Shown here one piece after another: positions 37,214 to 46,207 of a DNA stretch of 64,000 nucleotides. The notes beneath the pieces are model-generated. The model did not search any database. It worked only from the letters and a program-made list of their open reading frames with translations, and had not been told where the DNA came from. The translations under genes and the position numbers were made by a program. This DNA comes from Candidatus Nitrosocosmicus agrestis (lineage in GTDB: Archaea; Thermoproteota; Nitrososphaeria; Nitrososphaerales; Nitrososphaeraceae): contig NZ_VUYS01000018.1 of assembly GCF_008389435.1 (NCBI RefSeq), positions 1 through 64,000 of the forward strand. Direction: 5' to 3'. The stretch's first letter is position 1. Every line of letters starts with the position of its first letter.

Positions 37214-39256
37214 ATGACATTACTTCGTCCAGAACCTATGTCTAAAATAGCAGTTCTGGGATTAAAAAAATACCGTCAAAAAATAGTTTCAATATTACAG
37301 GAGATGAGTGTTGTTCAAATTGAACCGATATCCAAGGAGATATCAACGTATTTAAGTTCTGAGAAGGAAAGCGAATCCCATAGGCATATTTCAGATCAAC
37401 TGATCAGAATTCGAGGATTATTGAGCGCTATCCCGGTGATCCCAATAAAAGAAAAAATCAAGTTTGATTCTGTTGAAGAACTTGACTCCGTCCTACGAAA
37501 GTTAGATATCGATAGCCGAGTTTCTTCCCTGGAAAGACAGAAAGAGAATTTGCTTACTACTATTAGGAATACTCAAAATAATATAAAACTGTTAACTGAA
37601 TTTTCGTTCTTTCCTGAGGATTTAAGTGTTTTACACCTAAAGTCTGCACGTTCATTTTTTGGCAGAGTGTCTAGTGAAAAATACCCTGAATTTAAAAAGA
37701 AATTAGAATCAAATAACCAGGATATTATTCTATATGCAAATGAAGGTGAGAAAGTAACTAGATTTGTTTTAGTCGTTTTACCACACTATCCCTCTAATGC
37801 TTTGGCATCTATTATTAATTTGTACAGTGTTCATATGGAAGCAGTGCCTGACTTGAAGGGAAAGCCAGAAAAGGTGATTCAAGAATTAAAGCATAATTTA
37901 GAGGAACATGAAAGCAATCTTGGAAAAATTGAAAATGAGTTGTTGGAGATTTCTAAAGATAAATTTTCATTGCTAAAGGGATTAGAAGAACAACTGGATA
38001 TTGAGAACAAAAGGTTGGAGGTAATTGATAATTTGGGCGTGACTAAAGACACTTTTACCTTGGAAGGTTGGATTCCTAAATCAAAATTAGAAGAAACCAA
38101 GGCATCGATTAGTCATCATAGCATAGGGACCATGGTTTTTGTTTTGAATACGGATGAAATTCCTCCTACATTACAAAGTAATCCTAAAAAAACAAGGGTT
38201 TTTGAGTCATTTATTAGATTTTATTCTTTGCCTTCGGGCAATGAATTTGATCCCACTCTGGTTTTTGCATTGGTATTTCCGGTTTTTTATGGTATGATGT
38301 TTGCAGATTTTGGTTATGCCGTAGTAATCTTGCTAGTGTCCAGATGGGTAATCCGAAGAGTTGAGGGTGGCAAGAAGAACTTAACAATTATGCCTAAATT
38401 TCTGAGAAACTTTGGAAAAACCATACTTTTGCCTACCCAGATGGTTAAAATCGCAAAGGCAATTACACCCGGTTGCATCATTGCAATGGTGCTGGGATTC
38501 TGTTTCAATCTTTACTTTGGATTCCACTTAAATGAATATATTTTTGGATTCCTAAATAGCATTGGTGGTCTTCATCTGCCTGCGGATGGAACTATTTTCG
38601 ACCCATTATCTACATGGGGTCTTCGAAAACTTTTGTTGATTAGTGGATACATTGGATTGGGAATGGTTTCATTTGGATTTATCTTAGGAATTATAAATGA
38701 TATAAACCACAAGAACAAAAGACACGCAATAGGAAAGATTGGATGGTTGCTCTTTGGATGGGGCGTTGTATTTATTGGATTGGGCTTGATAGGACACGAA
38801 AATATCAATCCCACTGCTAGTATAACTGGGGCTGTTTACTTTGCTCTGATATTTGGAGGAATTGGATTGATGTTTTACGGTGAAGGCTCTAGAGCTATGA
38901 TGGAGTTACCTTCCATTATTAGCCATATTTTGTCATTCACTAGGTTGATTGGTATCATGATGGCTTCAATTATATTGGCAGATGTAATCGATCATATTTT
39001 CATTCGAACATCTGATAATGGGATCATATTTCTGATAGTAGGTACTGCCATCCTCGTTATTGGGCATTTGTTTAATATAATATTAGGCGTATTTGAACCG
39101 GGAATTCAGGGAGCCAGGCTCTTGTATGTCGAATTCTTCTCAAAGTTTTACCATGGTAATGGAAGGCCGTTTAAGCCATTTGGCTTCAAGAGACGGTATA
39201 CAGAAAATCAATATCCAAAGCCTACTCCCCCTGAACCCAAACCTCATATTAGTTAA
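37214..39256 (+). CDS. atpI: A/V-type ATPase membrane subunit I (a)
   Basis: A 680-aa stator subunit. Residues 1-330 are a cytoplasmic domain with long coiled-coil helices; residues 340-660 hold about eight transmembrane segments. The region FGYAVVILLVSRWVIRR and the later SFTRLIGIMMASI contain the buried arginine typical of the ion channel half; VLGFCFNLYFGF and FEPGIQGARLLYVEFFSKFY are also conserved features. The C-terminus is Pro-rich. Last gene of the operon; a T-rich stretch follows. Confidence 0.95.
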   Translation: MTLLRPEPMSKIAVLGLKKYRQKIVSILQEMSVVQIEPISKEISTYLSSEKESESHRHISDQLIRIRGLLSAIPVIPIKEKIKFDSVEELDSVLRKLDIDSRVSSLERQKENLLTTIRNTQNNIKLLTEFSFFPEDLSVLHLKSARSFFGRVSSEKYPEFKKKLESNNQDIILYANEGEKVTRFVLVVLPHYPSNALASIINLYSVHMEAVPDLKGKPEKVIQELKHNLEEHESNLGKIENELLEISKDKFSLLKGLEEQLDIENKRLEVIDNLGVTKDTFTLEGWIPKSKLEETKASISHHSIGTMVFVLNTDEIPPTLQSNPKKTRVFESFIRFYSLPSGNEFDPTLVFALVFPVFYGMMFADFGYAVVILLVSRWVIRRVEGGKKNLTIMPKFLRNFGKTILLPTQMVKIAKAITPGCIIAMVLGFCFNLYFGFHLNEYIFGFLNSIGGLHLPADGTIFDPLSTWGLRKLLLISGYIGLGMVSFGFILGIINDINHKNKRHAIGKIGWLLFGWGVVFIGLGLIGHENINPTASITGAVYFALIFGGIGLMFYGEGSRAMMELPSIISHILSFTRLIGIMMASIILADVIDHIFIRTSDNGIIFLIVGTAILVIGHLFNIILGVFEPGIQGARLLYVEFFSKFYHGNGRPFKPFGFKRRYTENQYPKPTPPEPKPHIS

Positions 39257-39287
39257 ATTTTTCCCCTTTTTCTTTTCCCTTTTTCTC
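39257..39287 (+). terminator. T-rich archaeal terminator after the ATPase operon
   Basis: Three T5 runs (and one T4) separated by C-tracts directly after the stop of subunit I. Archaeal RNA polymerase terminates at such T-runs without a hairpin. Confidence 0.5.
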
Positions 39288-39337
39288 TGATTTGGTTCAT
39301 AGATAACTATTAATTGGTTCTTGTCTCATTTGACACT

Positions 39338-39481
39338 ATGGAAGGAATATTAAAACTAAAATGCAATGTCTGTGGTACAATGTTTATGTCTGAAACCCAA
39401 CAATCAAAATGTCCATCATGTGCTGAGCAAAGCAGCAATATGGGAGGTCACTCAGGTTGTGGATGTGGACATAGCCATTAA
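39338..39481 (+). CDS. 47-aa zinc-ribbon microprotein
   Basis: ATG-started 47-aa frame with CNVCG and CPSC knuckles 14 residues apart, followed by a Gly/Ser/His-rich end GHSGCGCGHSH. The first part is a rubredoxin- or FmdB-like zinc ribbon; the His/Cys tail could bind a further metal. It lies 81 nt after the ATPase operon terminator. Function unknown. Confidence 0.65.
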   Translation: MEGILKLKCNVCGTMFMSETQQSKCPSCAEQSSNMGGHSGCGCGHSH

Positions 39482-39567
39482 ATATTTTTTAAAAATAACT
39501 TGTATATACAATAAAAAATAAAAAGATTTCTGATTTTTTGGTATTGCAACTATGTAAAGATTATTTT

Positions 39568-39780
39568 CTATTTACCAATATTGTTTGCGACATTAGTTGA
39601 AACATTATTAACTAATTTGCTAAATTCTGTCTGCGCAGTATCCGTTATGTTTCTTACAACAGGAATTTCTTTTACCTTGTCTGCACCCTTCATAAGGGCT
39701 GAGAAAAAGTTGGTCCAACCAATCCCAAGGATTACTAGTCCTATTATTGCAACTAAAATGAGAGTTATGAGAATACCCAA
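39568..39780 (-). CDS. Small single-pass membrane protein
   Basis: A 70-aa protein: residues 2-25 form one transmembrane helix (ILITLILVAIIGLVILGIG), the rest is an amphipathic Lys/Asn/Thr-rich helix. No family recognised. Start is TTG. Confidence 0.55.
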   Translation of the reverse strand: MGILITLILVAIIGLVILGIGWTNFFSALMKGADKVKEIPVVRNITDTAQTEFSKLVNNVSTNVANNIGK

Positions 39781-39874
39781 CTAATAATTATAGTGCATTC
39801 TAAACTTTTAAGCCTTATGAAATATTATAAAGTTCTTTATAAACAATAGTTGTTTAGGATTTCATGTAATTAAT

Positions 39875-40285
39875 TTGTTCGACACCAATGTAATAAGGCT
39901 TCTTGAAGGAGAAAATATTGCATCGCTTGCTACCATATCACCCCGGGGTAACCCTCAAGTGTCTGCTGTTTGGGTTGACTTTGACTCAGATCACAATATT
40001 TTGATAAATACTGCTTTGGGAAGACAAAAGGAAAGAAACACTAGATCAAATAAGAAAGTAGCATTGTCCATAGTAAATAGACTCAATTCCTACGAAACTG
40101 TAACAATATCGGGGCTTGTCATTGATAGAATAACTAAAAATGCGTTATTGCATTTTGACAAACTTTCTCAAAAATACCTCCATATCAGTAAATACCCTTT
40201 GCACCAAGCACGTGTAGACAGAGTCATACTGAAAATAAGGCCCCTAAAAGTTAACTATACTTTGATCCCCCTTCAGGTGAATTGA
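39875..40285 (+). CDS. PPOX-class (F420/FMN-dependent) flavin-site protein
   Basis: A 136-aa split-barrel protein of the pyridoxamine-phosphate-oxidase-like superfamily. It begins NVIRLLEGENIASLATISPRGNPQVSAVWVDFD and continues ILINTALGRQKERNTRSNKKVALSI, the pattern of archaeal and actinobacterial F420-dependent members. The substrate is not evident; F420 rather than FMN is favoured by the GRQKERN phosphate-binding segment. Start is TTG. Confidence 0.85.
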   Translation: MFDTNVIRLLEGENIASLATISPRGNPQVSAVWVDFDSDHNILINTALGRQKERNTRSNKKVALSIVNRLNSYETVTISGLVIDRITKNALLHFDKLSQKYLHISKYPLHQARVDRVILKIRPLKVNYTLIPLQVN

Positions 40286-40989
40286 AAAAAAAGAGCAATA
40301 TTCATGTTACCTAGATTAGGGATAATAAAAACTCATGCGACCTTGCAAACCCGCGACTAGTGATTGTTTTAAGGAGCAGAATTGAATTCTAGGCTTTTTG
40401 TTCTTAAGGGTCAGTGTTTAATTTCGATATTTCTTAATTTTATTGATTATGCTGCCAAGGTTTTCTAACAAACCAATGTTTGCTTTAGTATGCCAACTAT
40501 CGAAGTGACAATGGGCTTAAAAGAAAGATTCTGGTAAAAGCATAAGGACTCATTTTTGGCTAAGATATTGAAGAATTAGTATAGTTTTGAAATTACCAGA
40601 AAGAAAAGAACAAGTGCTAACACATTCCATGCCTTTTATTTATTAAAAATTAAATCTTTTTGGCAGACAGCTTGTATTTTTGTCTAGTTTGTCTTTACAC
40701 CCAAAATTTCTATTATTCACAGATGTCTAAATAATTTCCAATACATTTCGCCTATTTCTATTATAGATTTTATTATTTATGATGATAATAATTAGATTGG
40801 AATGTGACAGAATTGGGAGCAACCTAGAATTCATTGGCCGTTTAGATCTTGAAGTTTATTATATTCGGAGAAAATGGTTGAAGTAAAAACCTAATTAAAG
40901 GAACAATAGTATCTTCTTCATTCTACATCAAAAACAATTTGAGTCTAATCAATTTTAATATATATCACATTGTCCTATCATTTTTTAGA
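40286..40989. other. Long intergenic region, nothing recognised
   Basis: About 700 AT-rich bases. No stable hairpin, tRNA signature or coding frame with sensible composition. A 15-codon frame near 40490 is not called. Confidence 0.45.
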
Positions 40990-41391
40990 ATGAGAGTTGA
41001 TCACATAGCAATAGCTGTAAACGATGCTAATAAAGCATTAGAAAATTATAAAAAAGTTCTAAATATTGACAAGATAGAGGTTGAGGAGGTACCTAATGAA
41101 AAAGTTAGAGTTGTAATGATCAATCTGGAAGATTCTAGATTGGAGCTCCTTGAGCCAATGGATGATACTAGCCCAATAAGCAAATTTCTTAAAGAAAGAG
41201 GAGAGGGAATTCATCATGTTGCAATTACAGCTGATGAAATTGAAAGTGATGTCAACAAAGCAATGGAAAATGGTATAAGGTTTTTAGGCAATATTAGAAC
41301 AGGTTCCTATGGGCGCAAGATAACTTTTATTCATCCAAAGTCTCTAAATGGTGTTTTGGTTGAATTTTGTCAGGCTCCTCCATCAAATTAA
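40990..41391 (+). CDS. mce: Methylmalonyl-CoA epimerase
   Basis: A 133-aa VOC protein. It begins MRVDHIAIAVNDANKALENYKKVL, has RLELLEPMDDTSPISKFLKERGEG and HHVAITADEIESDV, and ends FIHPKSLNGVLVEF. The metal ligands His (VDH), Glu (ELLEP region), His (IHHVA) and Glu (VEF) are present. It interconverts (2S)- and (2R)-methylmalonyl-CoA, a step of the 3-hydroxypropionate/4-hydroxybutyrate carbon-fixation cycle in these archaea. The frame is open to a TTG at 40939, but ATG 40990 gives the family's usual start. Confidence 0.92.
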   Translation: MRVDHIAIAVNDANKALENYKKVLNIDKIEVEEVPNEKVRVVMINLEDSRLELLEPMDDTSPISKFLKERGEGIHHVAITADEIESDVNKAMENGIRFLGNIRTGSYGRKITFIHPKSLNGVLVEFCQAPPSN

Positions 41392-41468
41392 ATTTACAAA
41401 TACCAGTCCTTTATTAACAAGCTTCATCTATGAATATATAGAAACGGGTAGTATTTGTAAATATAGAA

Positions 41469-41798
41469 ATGGAACATCACGAAAACTCTTACAAAATAAA
41501 AAATTTAAACGATAATGGTGTCTCGGTTACACTTACCTTGGTTGAAGATATAGAATTGGAGCCTGTTACTCAACAGCAGATGATGCTCGAAGCAATCAAT
41601 CGTGCTATTCCAGATAAAGAAATGAAAGAGCAGTTGCAGCCAATCATGGAGGCCATGTTAAGGACACAACCGCAAACTATTATTCAATCATACCCGCAAA
41701 CCAATATTACAATAACAATGCCTAAAAGAAATTATGAAAATTATGGGAGACCTCAAGTAGGAGAATCCTTGGTAATTAATATATTTAGAAAAAAATAA
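41469..41798 (+). CDS. Hypothetical protein, 109 aa
   Basis: A cytoplasmic protein not assigned to a family. The N-terminal part (residues 5-35) is beta-rich with SVTLTLVEDIELEP, the middle is a Gln/Met-rich helix (TQQQMMLEAINRAIPDKEMKEQLQPIMEAMLR), and the C-terminus again looks stranded. ATG start. It sits between mce and a small ribbon-helix-helix-like gene on the same strand. Confidence 0.65.
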   Translation: MEHHENSYKIKNLNDNGVSVTLTLVEDIELEPVTQQQMMLEAINRAIPDKEMKEQLQPIMEAMLRTQPQTIIQSYPQTNITITMPKRNYENYGRPQVGESLVINIFRKK

Positions 41799-41891
41799 TG
41801 GTATGTTTCCATTATTTATGAACTACCATTTAAATTTACCAAACTAATTTGTTGGAAAAATTTAATATACTGCTTTGAGATTATCAGAAAT

Positions 41892-42041
41892 ATGAATAAC
41901 CCCAGAAGAACAATGCCAGTTTGCTTTACACCAGACCAAGTTAAATTGTTGGAGAGTTATGCTAAAAGAAACGGTATGCTTAACACTAGCCAGGCTATTG
42001 AGCATATATTAGAATTAATAGTTGGCAAAAACAAGGATTAA
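41892..42041 (+). CDS. 49-aa ribbon-helix-helix-like microprotein
   Basis: ATG-started 49-aa frame: a short strand RRTMPVCFTPDQ, then helix KLLESYAKRNGM, a turn, and helix NTSQAIEHILELIVG. This strand-helix-helix layout is that of MetJ/Arc-type DNA-binding domains and is the right size for a dimerising regulator. Distance to the 109-aa gene is 93 nt. Target unknown. Confidence 0.6.
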   Translation: MNNPRRTMPVCFTPDQVKLLESYAKRNGMLNTSQAIEHILELIVGKNKD

Positions 42042-42198
42042 AGCAATTTTTATCCCTAACCCTGAACAGATGAATAGAATAAAGCGATAAATTTTATTAT
42101 TTAATCTATTGAATTTATTTAGCTGCGATTACCATGTAAGACCTGATTAATGCTCTTGTATCTATTTAAATAGCTCGAATTAAAAGCATAAAAATATC

Positions 42199-42411
42199 TT
42201 GTTTAACTTCTTAAAGAAACACAAGTGCGAGTATTGTAAGAAAAAATTTAGAAAGATAGAATATTTAATGCATCATACATTGCTGAACCATCCTGACTCC
42301 TCTACCTACGATTGTTCTAATTGTGGAGAAAAATTCTCCGATATGGACAAACTCAAGGCACATGTAAAGAAAATGCATTTTTATAAAAAGAAGTTGCAGG
42401 AAAAAGGCTAG
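42199..42411 (+). CDS. Two-finger C2H2 protein
   Basis: A 70-aa protein with two tandem C2H2 fingers: C10/C13/H26/H31 and C39/C42/H55/H60, both CX2CX12HX4H, with a basic tail. Two fingers and a positive charge make nucleic-acid binding likely. Start is TTG; a slightly different start cannot be excluded. Confidence 0.75.
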   Translation: MFNFLKKHKCEYCKKKFRKIEYLMHHTLLNHPDSSTYDCSNCGEKFSDMDKLKAHVKKMHFYKKKLQEKG

Positions 42412-42461
42412 GCTATTGGTTACAAAAATTGATCTGTTTTAGTTTTTAATATTTCAAGCCC

Positions 42462-42635
42462 TCAGTGACTAGCCTTCTCCCACATGTATTCATCTTGAGA
42501 GAGTTGTTTCCAAAGACCTATTGTTCCACATTTTGGACATCTTTTTCTTTGAATATGCTGTTCAATAGACTCATTATGCTTTAATCTGATGATGTCCTTT
42601 AATCCGCATTTACATTTTAATATATTTGACATCAT
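42462..42635 (-). CDS. 57-aa zinc-ribbon protein
   Basis: A small protein with CKCG near residue 8 and CPKCG near residue 33, i.e. one zinc ribbon, and a C-terminal LWKQLSQDEYMWEK helix. The frame extends 18 codons further upstream, but MMSNILKCKCG gives the more natural beginning. Convergent to the two-finger gene. Function unknown. Confidence 0.6.
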   Translation of the reverse strand: MMSNILKCKCGLKDIIRLKHNESIEQHIQRKRCPKCGTIGLWKQLSQDEYMWEKASH

Positions 42636-42765
42636 GACACAATTAATGAGATGTTCAAGTATATAAGAAAAGTGTAGGTTAGATTGCATCCTTACACATC
42701 TTTAGATATCCATTCTTGATAATTGAGGTTTTGATTTGATGGCAGAAGAATGTCCAACAAATAAT

Positions 42766-44943
42766 CTAATGTGAAATTATACGATCTTGATGTTGATCTT
42801 CTCCAATTTTAGTCCAATAGTAACTGTTATCATGATTACTTTTATCTACTCTCCAAAAATCATAATTCTCACTAATTCGGTCCCCTGCTTTATTTAAATT
42901 AATCTTCCCTGAGACACCATCTAATGATTTAGCCACATCCACCAAAATCTCATTGAGTGACTGGGTGTTCTCAACGTTACTCTGGTTTAATGCAATATCA
43001 CTGGTATATTGCTCCAGTGTTCTTGCCGCAATCCATAAAGCATCATATGCCAACGCTGGATAAGTGATTGAGGTATCGTGATAGGAATTACCCAGTTTGT
43101 GTGCAAAATCTATGTATTTTGTGTTCTCAGATGCAGTTGAATACAAGGGATTGGTAAAATTAGTTTCTAAGGCAAACTGCCCTGAGTCAATATTCTTAAT
43201 TATATGATGGTTTTCAGCCACACTGTCACTTCCGTACCACCTAACTTTCGTTAGGGGGTCGAATAACTGTGCTTGTATCAGTATAGGAGTAATCTCATCA
43301 AATGCTACCACATAAACTGCAACAGATTTAGGGCCATATTTACTGATTTCTTCTGCGACGATGGAATTTAGTTTCTTTAATTCTTGATTCCACATTATAA
43401 AATTAATTCTGTGCAGACTGGTTGCAAATTTTCCTGTATGTGGTTTGTATTTTACACCATAATCCACTTTGCCACCTAGATTTTCAAAATTTAGCTTTGT
43501 TGCATTCATTAGCTGATTGCCATAAATATCAGCCCTCCAAAAGGGGATCATTACTTTGATTCCGTCGTCCCTCATTTTCTCAGCAATTATTTTTCCTTGC
43601 ATTTTATCATCAGGTACTAGTCGGAATAGATTGTCATTTTCAATTGAAAGAGCAGGGGAAGTACTGGCGTAACTTAAAAGTGTGATATTGTTTTTAGCTG
43701 CATAGTCTTTAACAGCATCTACTGCAGTGCTTGTTGCCGGACCAACAACAACTTTTACACCTGCGGCCGATAGTTGTTTGATGGCAAATAGTGTAGATTC
43801 AGGACTAGTCTTTGAATCTGATACAATAAGTTTGATTCTTACTGTTGAATTGATTGAACTATAGTAATCGTTGATGTCTTGTTCAGCCATCTGTAAGGAT
43901 GTTACAATAGGTTTACCTATAGAGGAAAGCGATCCGGTCAGTGGTACAATGGCCCCTATCGATATTATTTCTTGGTCTCCGTGAACTTGCATGAATCCTG
44001 AATTGCTCAATCCATTTTCACCCAGGCCTCCGGCATCCTCGGATGTAATATCAATTTCTGAAAAGTATAGAATTCCCATAACAATCGAGAAGACGATGAC
44101 AAAGATAGTTGAAATAATTATATTTTTTGAACTTTTCAAATATAATTTACCCTGATTTTTCCTCGTCGGCCAACGAGTGTTCCACTTTACAGAATATCGT
44201 AAATACCACACAAGTCCTCCTGCTAACATCATATAGTGCGAAGAGATCAAGACTGCTGAAATCCAAATTTCGTCAACAAACGCCGTCAAAACTATAATGG
44301 CAAACCAGCTGTCTCCTACGACTATGGCTAACAATCCTATTAACTCGCAAATCCATGGAACTGAAATATGATGTTGACCTTTGATATTCAGTAATATTGA
44401 TAAAGCAAGTACAGTCAGTATCGAGTTCAAAATCGGATATGTGACAGTGACAACCAAAAGCATGATTCCACGAGAATTAGAGACTTCAGTTAAACTAATC
44501 ATCAAATTTAAAATATAAGCTAAAAATATTCCGGTAATTATTGAGGTAATGTAAATAATTTTGTTGTTTCCCTTTTTCTCTATTCTTTTGTATGTGACTA
44601 TGAGTCTGTATATTAAAAATCCATAAGCAGACATGAGGAATAGGTCAGCGATGGATGGAACGGGAGAAACTATGTCTAACACTATCTCATAATATCCCCA
44701 AACGATATTTGCTAAAAAGTAGAATAATAATCCTATTGTAAAATAAATGCCTGTCCTGTCTCTTCTAATCGATGTTCTTTCCTTTATTAGGACTACCATT
44801 GATAATCCTGCCGCTATCAGGGAATTAATTATAAGCATCCAACTAGAGTATATTAATTTGCTATCAGAATCGGCTAGAATAAGCAAAAGATTTGCAACTG
44901 CGATAGCAACAAGTAATATTACAAAGAAGTAGATTGGTTGCAA
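42766..44943 (-). CDS. Membrane protein with a C-terminal leucine-binding-type receptor domain
   Basis: A 725-aa protein. Residues 1-245 hold about seven or eight transmembrane helices and residues 270-290 one more. Residues 325-720 form an extracytoplasmic periplasmic-binding-protein domain of the Leu/Ile/Val or ANF-receptor type: ISIGAIVPLTGSLSSIGKPIV, VVVGPATSTAVDAVKDYAAK, LLSYASTSPALS and AYDALWIAARTL. Normally this domain feeds an ABC transporter or kinase; here it is fused behind a multi-helix membrane domain. No transporter genes lie nearby, so a sensory role seems more likely. Start is TTG. Confidence 0.82.
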   Translation of the reverse strand: MQPIYFFVILLVAIAVANLLLILADSDSKLIYSSWMLIINSLIAAGLSMVVLIKERTSIRRDRTGIYFTIGLLFYFLANIVWGYYEIVLDIVSPVPSIADLFLMSAYGFLIYRLIVTYKRIEKKGNNKIIYITSIITGIFLAYILNLMISLTEVSNSRGIMLLVVTVTYPILNSILTVLALSILLNIKGQHHISVPWICELIGLLAIVVGDSWFAIIVLTAFVDEIWISAVLISSHYMMLAGGLVWYLRYSVKWNTRWPTRKNQGKLYLKSSKNIIISTIFVIVFSIVMGILYFSEIDITSEDAGGLGENGLSNSGFMQVHGDQEIISIGAIVPLTGSLSSIGKPIVTSLQMAEQDINDYYSSINSTVRIKLIVSDSKTSPESTLFAIKQLSAAGVKVVVGPATSTAVDAVKDYAAKNNITLLSYASTSPALSIENDNLFRLVPDDKMQGKIIAEKMRDDGIKVMIPFWRADIYGNQLMNATKLNFENLGGKVDYGVKYKPHTGKFATSLHRINFIMWNQELKKLNSIVAEEISKYGPKSVAVYVVAFDEITPILIQAQLFDPLTKVRWYGSDSVAENHHIIKNIDSGQFALETNFTNPLYSTASENTKYIDFAHKLGNSYHDTSITYPALAYDALWIAARTLEQYTSDIALNQSNVENTQSLNEILVDVAKSLDGVSGKINLNKAGDRISENYDFWRVDKSNHDNSYYWTKIGEDQHQDRIISH

Positions 44944-45151
44944 CTATACCCTTTTAAGTATTTTAATTACTTGGTTTATTAAATCTTATTTTGATTAATT
45001 GATTGATAAAAAAAATTATTATTGGATGATTTTGCCAAAGGTAAAACTAACCGATCATTAATGAACCACCAGAAGGGGTCATTTTTGGCTAAATGCAAAA
45101 TAGGAATATTTTTTCACAAACCAGCTAGAAAAATACTTATAAAAAAATAAT

Positions 45152-45742
45152 TTAGTTAAGATCTACAGCAGGACTATTTATCACAACATTTGACTTAAGT
45201 ACCGTAAGCTCTCCTTTAGCTTGCGCATCCAAAACTTCCTGAGCTGATTTGAGTACCTTTGGCTGAGATCCATTATTCCAGGTTACGTAATTTATTTCAA
45301 ATAATGGACTATAGCCTTCATCATCTGCTGAAGCAGTTGCAATAGGGAGCTGGTGATCAAATGTTCCGTTACCCTCAACTCCGTTTGTAAAGACATAGCC
45401 TTGTTGACGTGAAACTTCTGGAGTATCTGCTAGAGTTGGTGCATAATTAACATTGAATTTTGTAGTATTGGTGACGGATGAAACTATCATTTGTTCTGAG
45501 GCGTCAGTACTAATGAAATAAGATACATTTCCATTAACATATCCTTTTTCTACCGGGATAGTAAGTGAGAACGGAAAATTATTTTTGTCAATCTGTGGAT
45601 CAGTATTATTTGTTATCTGGTTTTGAGTAATATTATTATTATTCTGAGCAAAGCTAGCATGAGAGAAGCTCATAGTAATAATCACTGACATTACAATCAA
45701 ACTGACTGAAACAATCTTAGTATCAAGTTTTATCATCATCAA
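45152..45742 (-). CDS. Exported protein of unknown function
   Basis: A 196-aa protein with a clear signal peptide (hydrophobic residues 10-29, cleavage near SFAQN) and an Asn/Thr-rich linker, followed by a beta-rich domain (FSLTIPVEKGYVNGNVSYFISTD and so on). There are no cysteines. Three ATG codons open the frame, so the exact start is uncertain by two residues. No family recognised. Confidence 0.65.
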   Translation of the reverse strand: MMMIKLDTKIVSVSLIVMSVIITMSFSHASFAQNNNNITQNQITNNTDPQIDKNNFPFSLTIPVEKGYVNGNVSYFISTDASEQMIVSSVTNTTKFNVNYAPTLADTPEVSRQQGYVFTNGVEGNGTFDHQLPIATASADDEGYSPLFEINYVTWNNGSQPKVLKSAQEVLDAQAKGELTVLKSNVVINSPAVDLN

Positions 45743-45791
45743 CTAGTGATTTTTCAAATATAAAAGAATTACTTGATCATCTACAATTCAA

Positions 45792-45902
45792 ATGATAGAG
45801 TTCAGTTTTCCATTTGAAGACTTTGAAATCACAACTGAAGGAAACAAAAAATACATCTATTTCAAAATTTTTCAATGTTCTAAATTGTATGCTTTGGCCT
45901 GA
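45792..45902 (+). CDS. Possible 36-aa microprotein
   Basis: ATG-started 36-aa frame (MIEFSFPFEDFEITTEG, then KKYIYFKIFQCSKLYALA). Its only support is a good TATA box, AAATATAAAAG at 45756-45766, centred 31 nt ahead of the ATG. No homology recognised; could be chance. Confidence 0.25.
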   Translation: MIEFSFPFEDFEITTEGNKKYIYFKIFQCSKLYALA

Positions 45903-46191
45903 AAATTAGAAAACATACCTCAAGAAACTTAGCTTATGAAAAGCGTCAGTATTCTGAATATGATTTAGGTTAAGTTTTTCACCTTGCCAACACAGCTTGA
46001 TTATTTGAATTGGTTATTGATTTTTATTTTTGAGTTATTGTCTTTTGTCAGAATTATATAAATAATTAAATATTACAATAACATTTATGTAATGTGGTAA
46101 ACTTGAAATGCTTTCCATTTAAGGAAGATATTACTCAAATGTTTAATTTATACGATTGTCAAATTAAAGTAGGATATATTTTGAAAGCGGC

Positions 46192-46197
46192 GAGGAG
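46192..46197 (+). promoter_or_regulatory. Shine-Dalgarno sequence of the DUF308 gene
   Basis: GAGGAG ending 10 nt before ATG 46208, one of few clear ribosome-binding sites in the window. A competing ATG at 46201 opens only an 18-codon frame, so 46208 is the start. GGATATATTTT just upstream (46172-46182) is a TATA candidate. Confidence 0.6.
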
Positions 46198-46207
46198 AGT
46201 ATGAATC

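Larger units (their letters stand above)
45743..46207. other. Intergenic, one possible microprotein
   Basis: About 465 bases between divergent genes. It holds the small frame listed next and, at its right end, the TATA and Shine-Dalgarno elements of the DUF308 gene. Confidence 0.45.

Noticed and set aside
40548-45090. Shared 14-mer TCATTTTTGGCTAA at about 40550 and 45078
   Set aside because: Two short AT-rich matches without extended similarity; likely chance.
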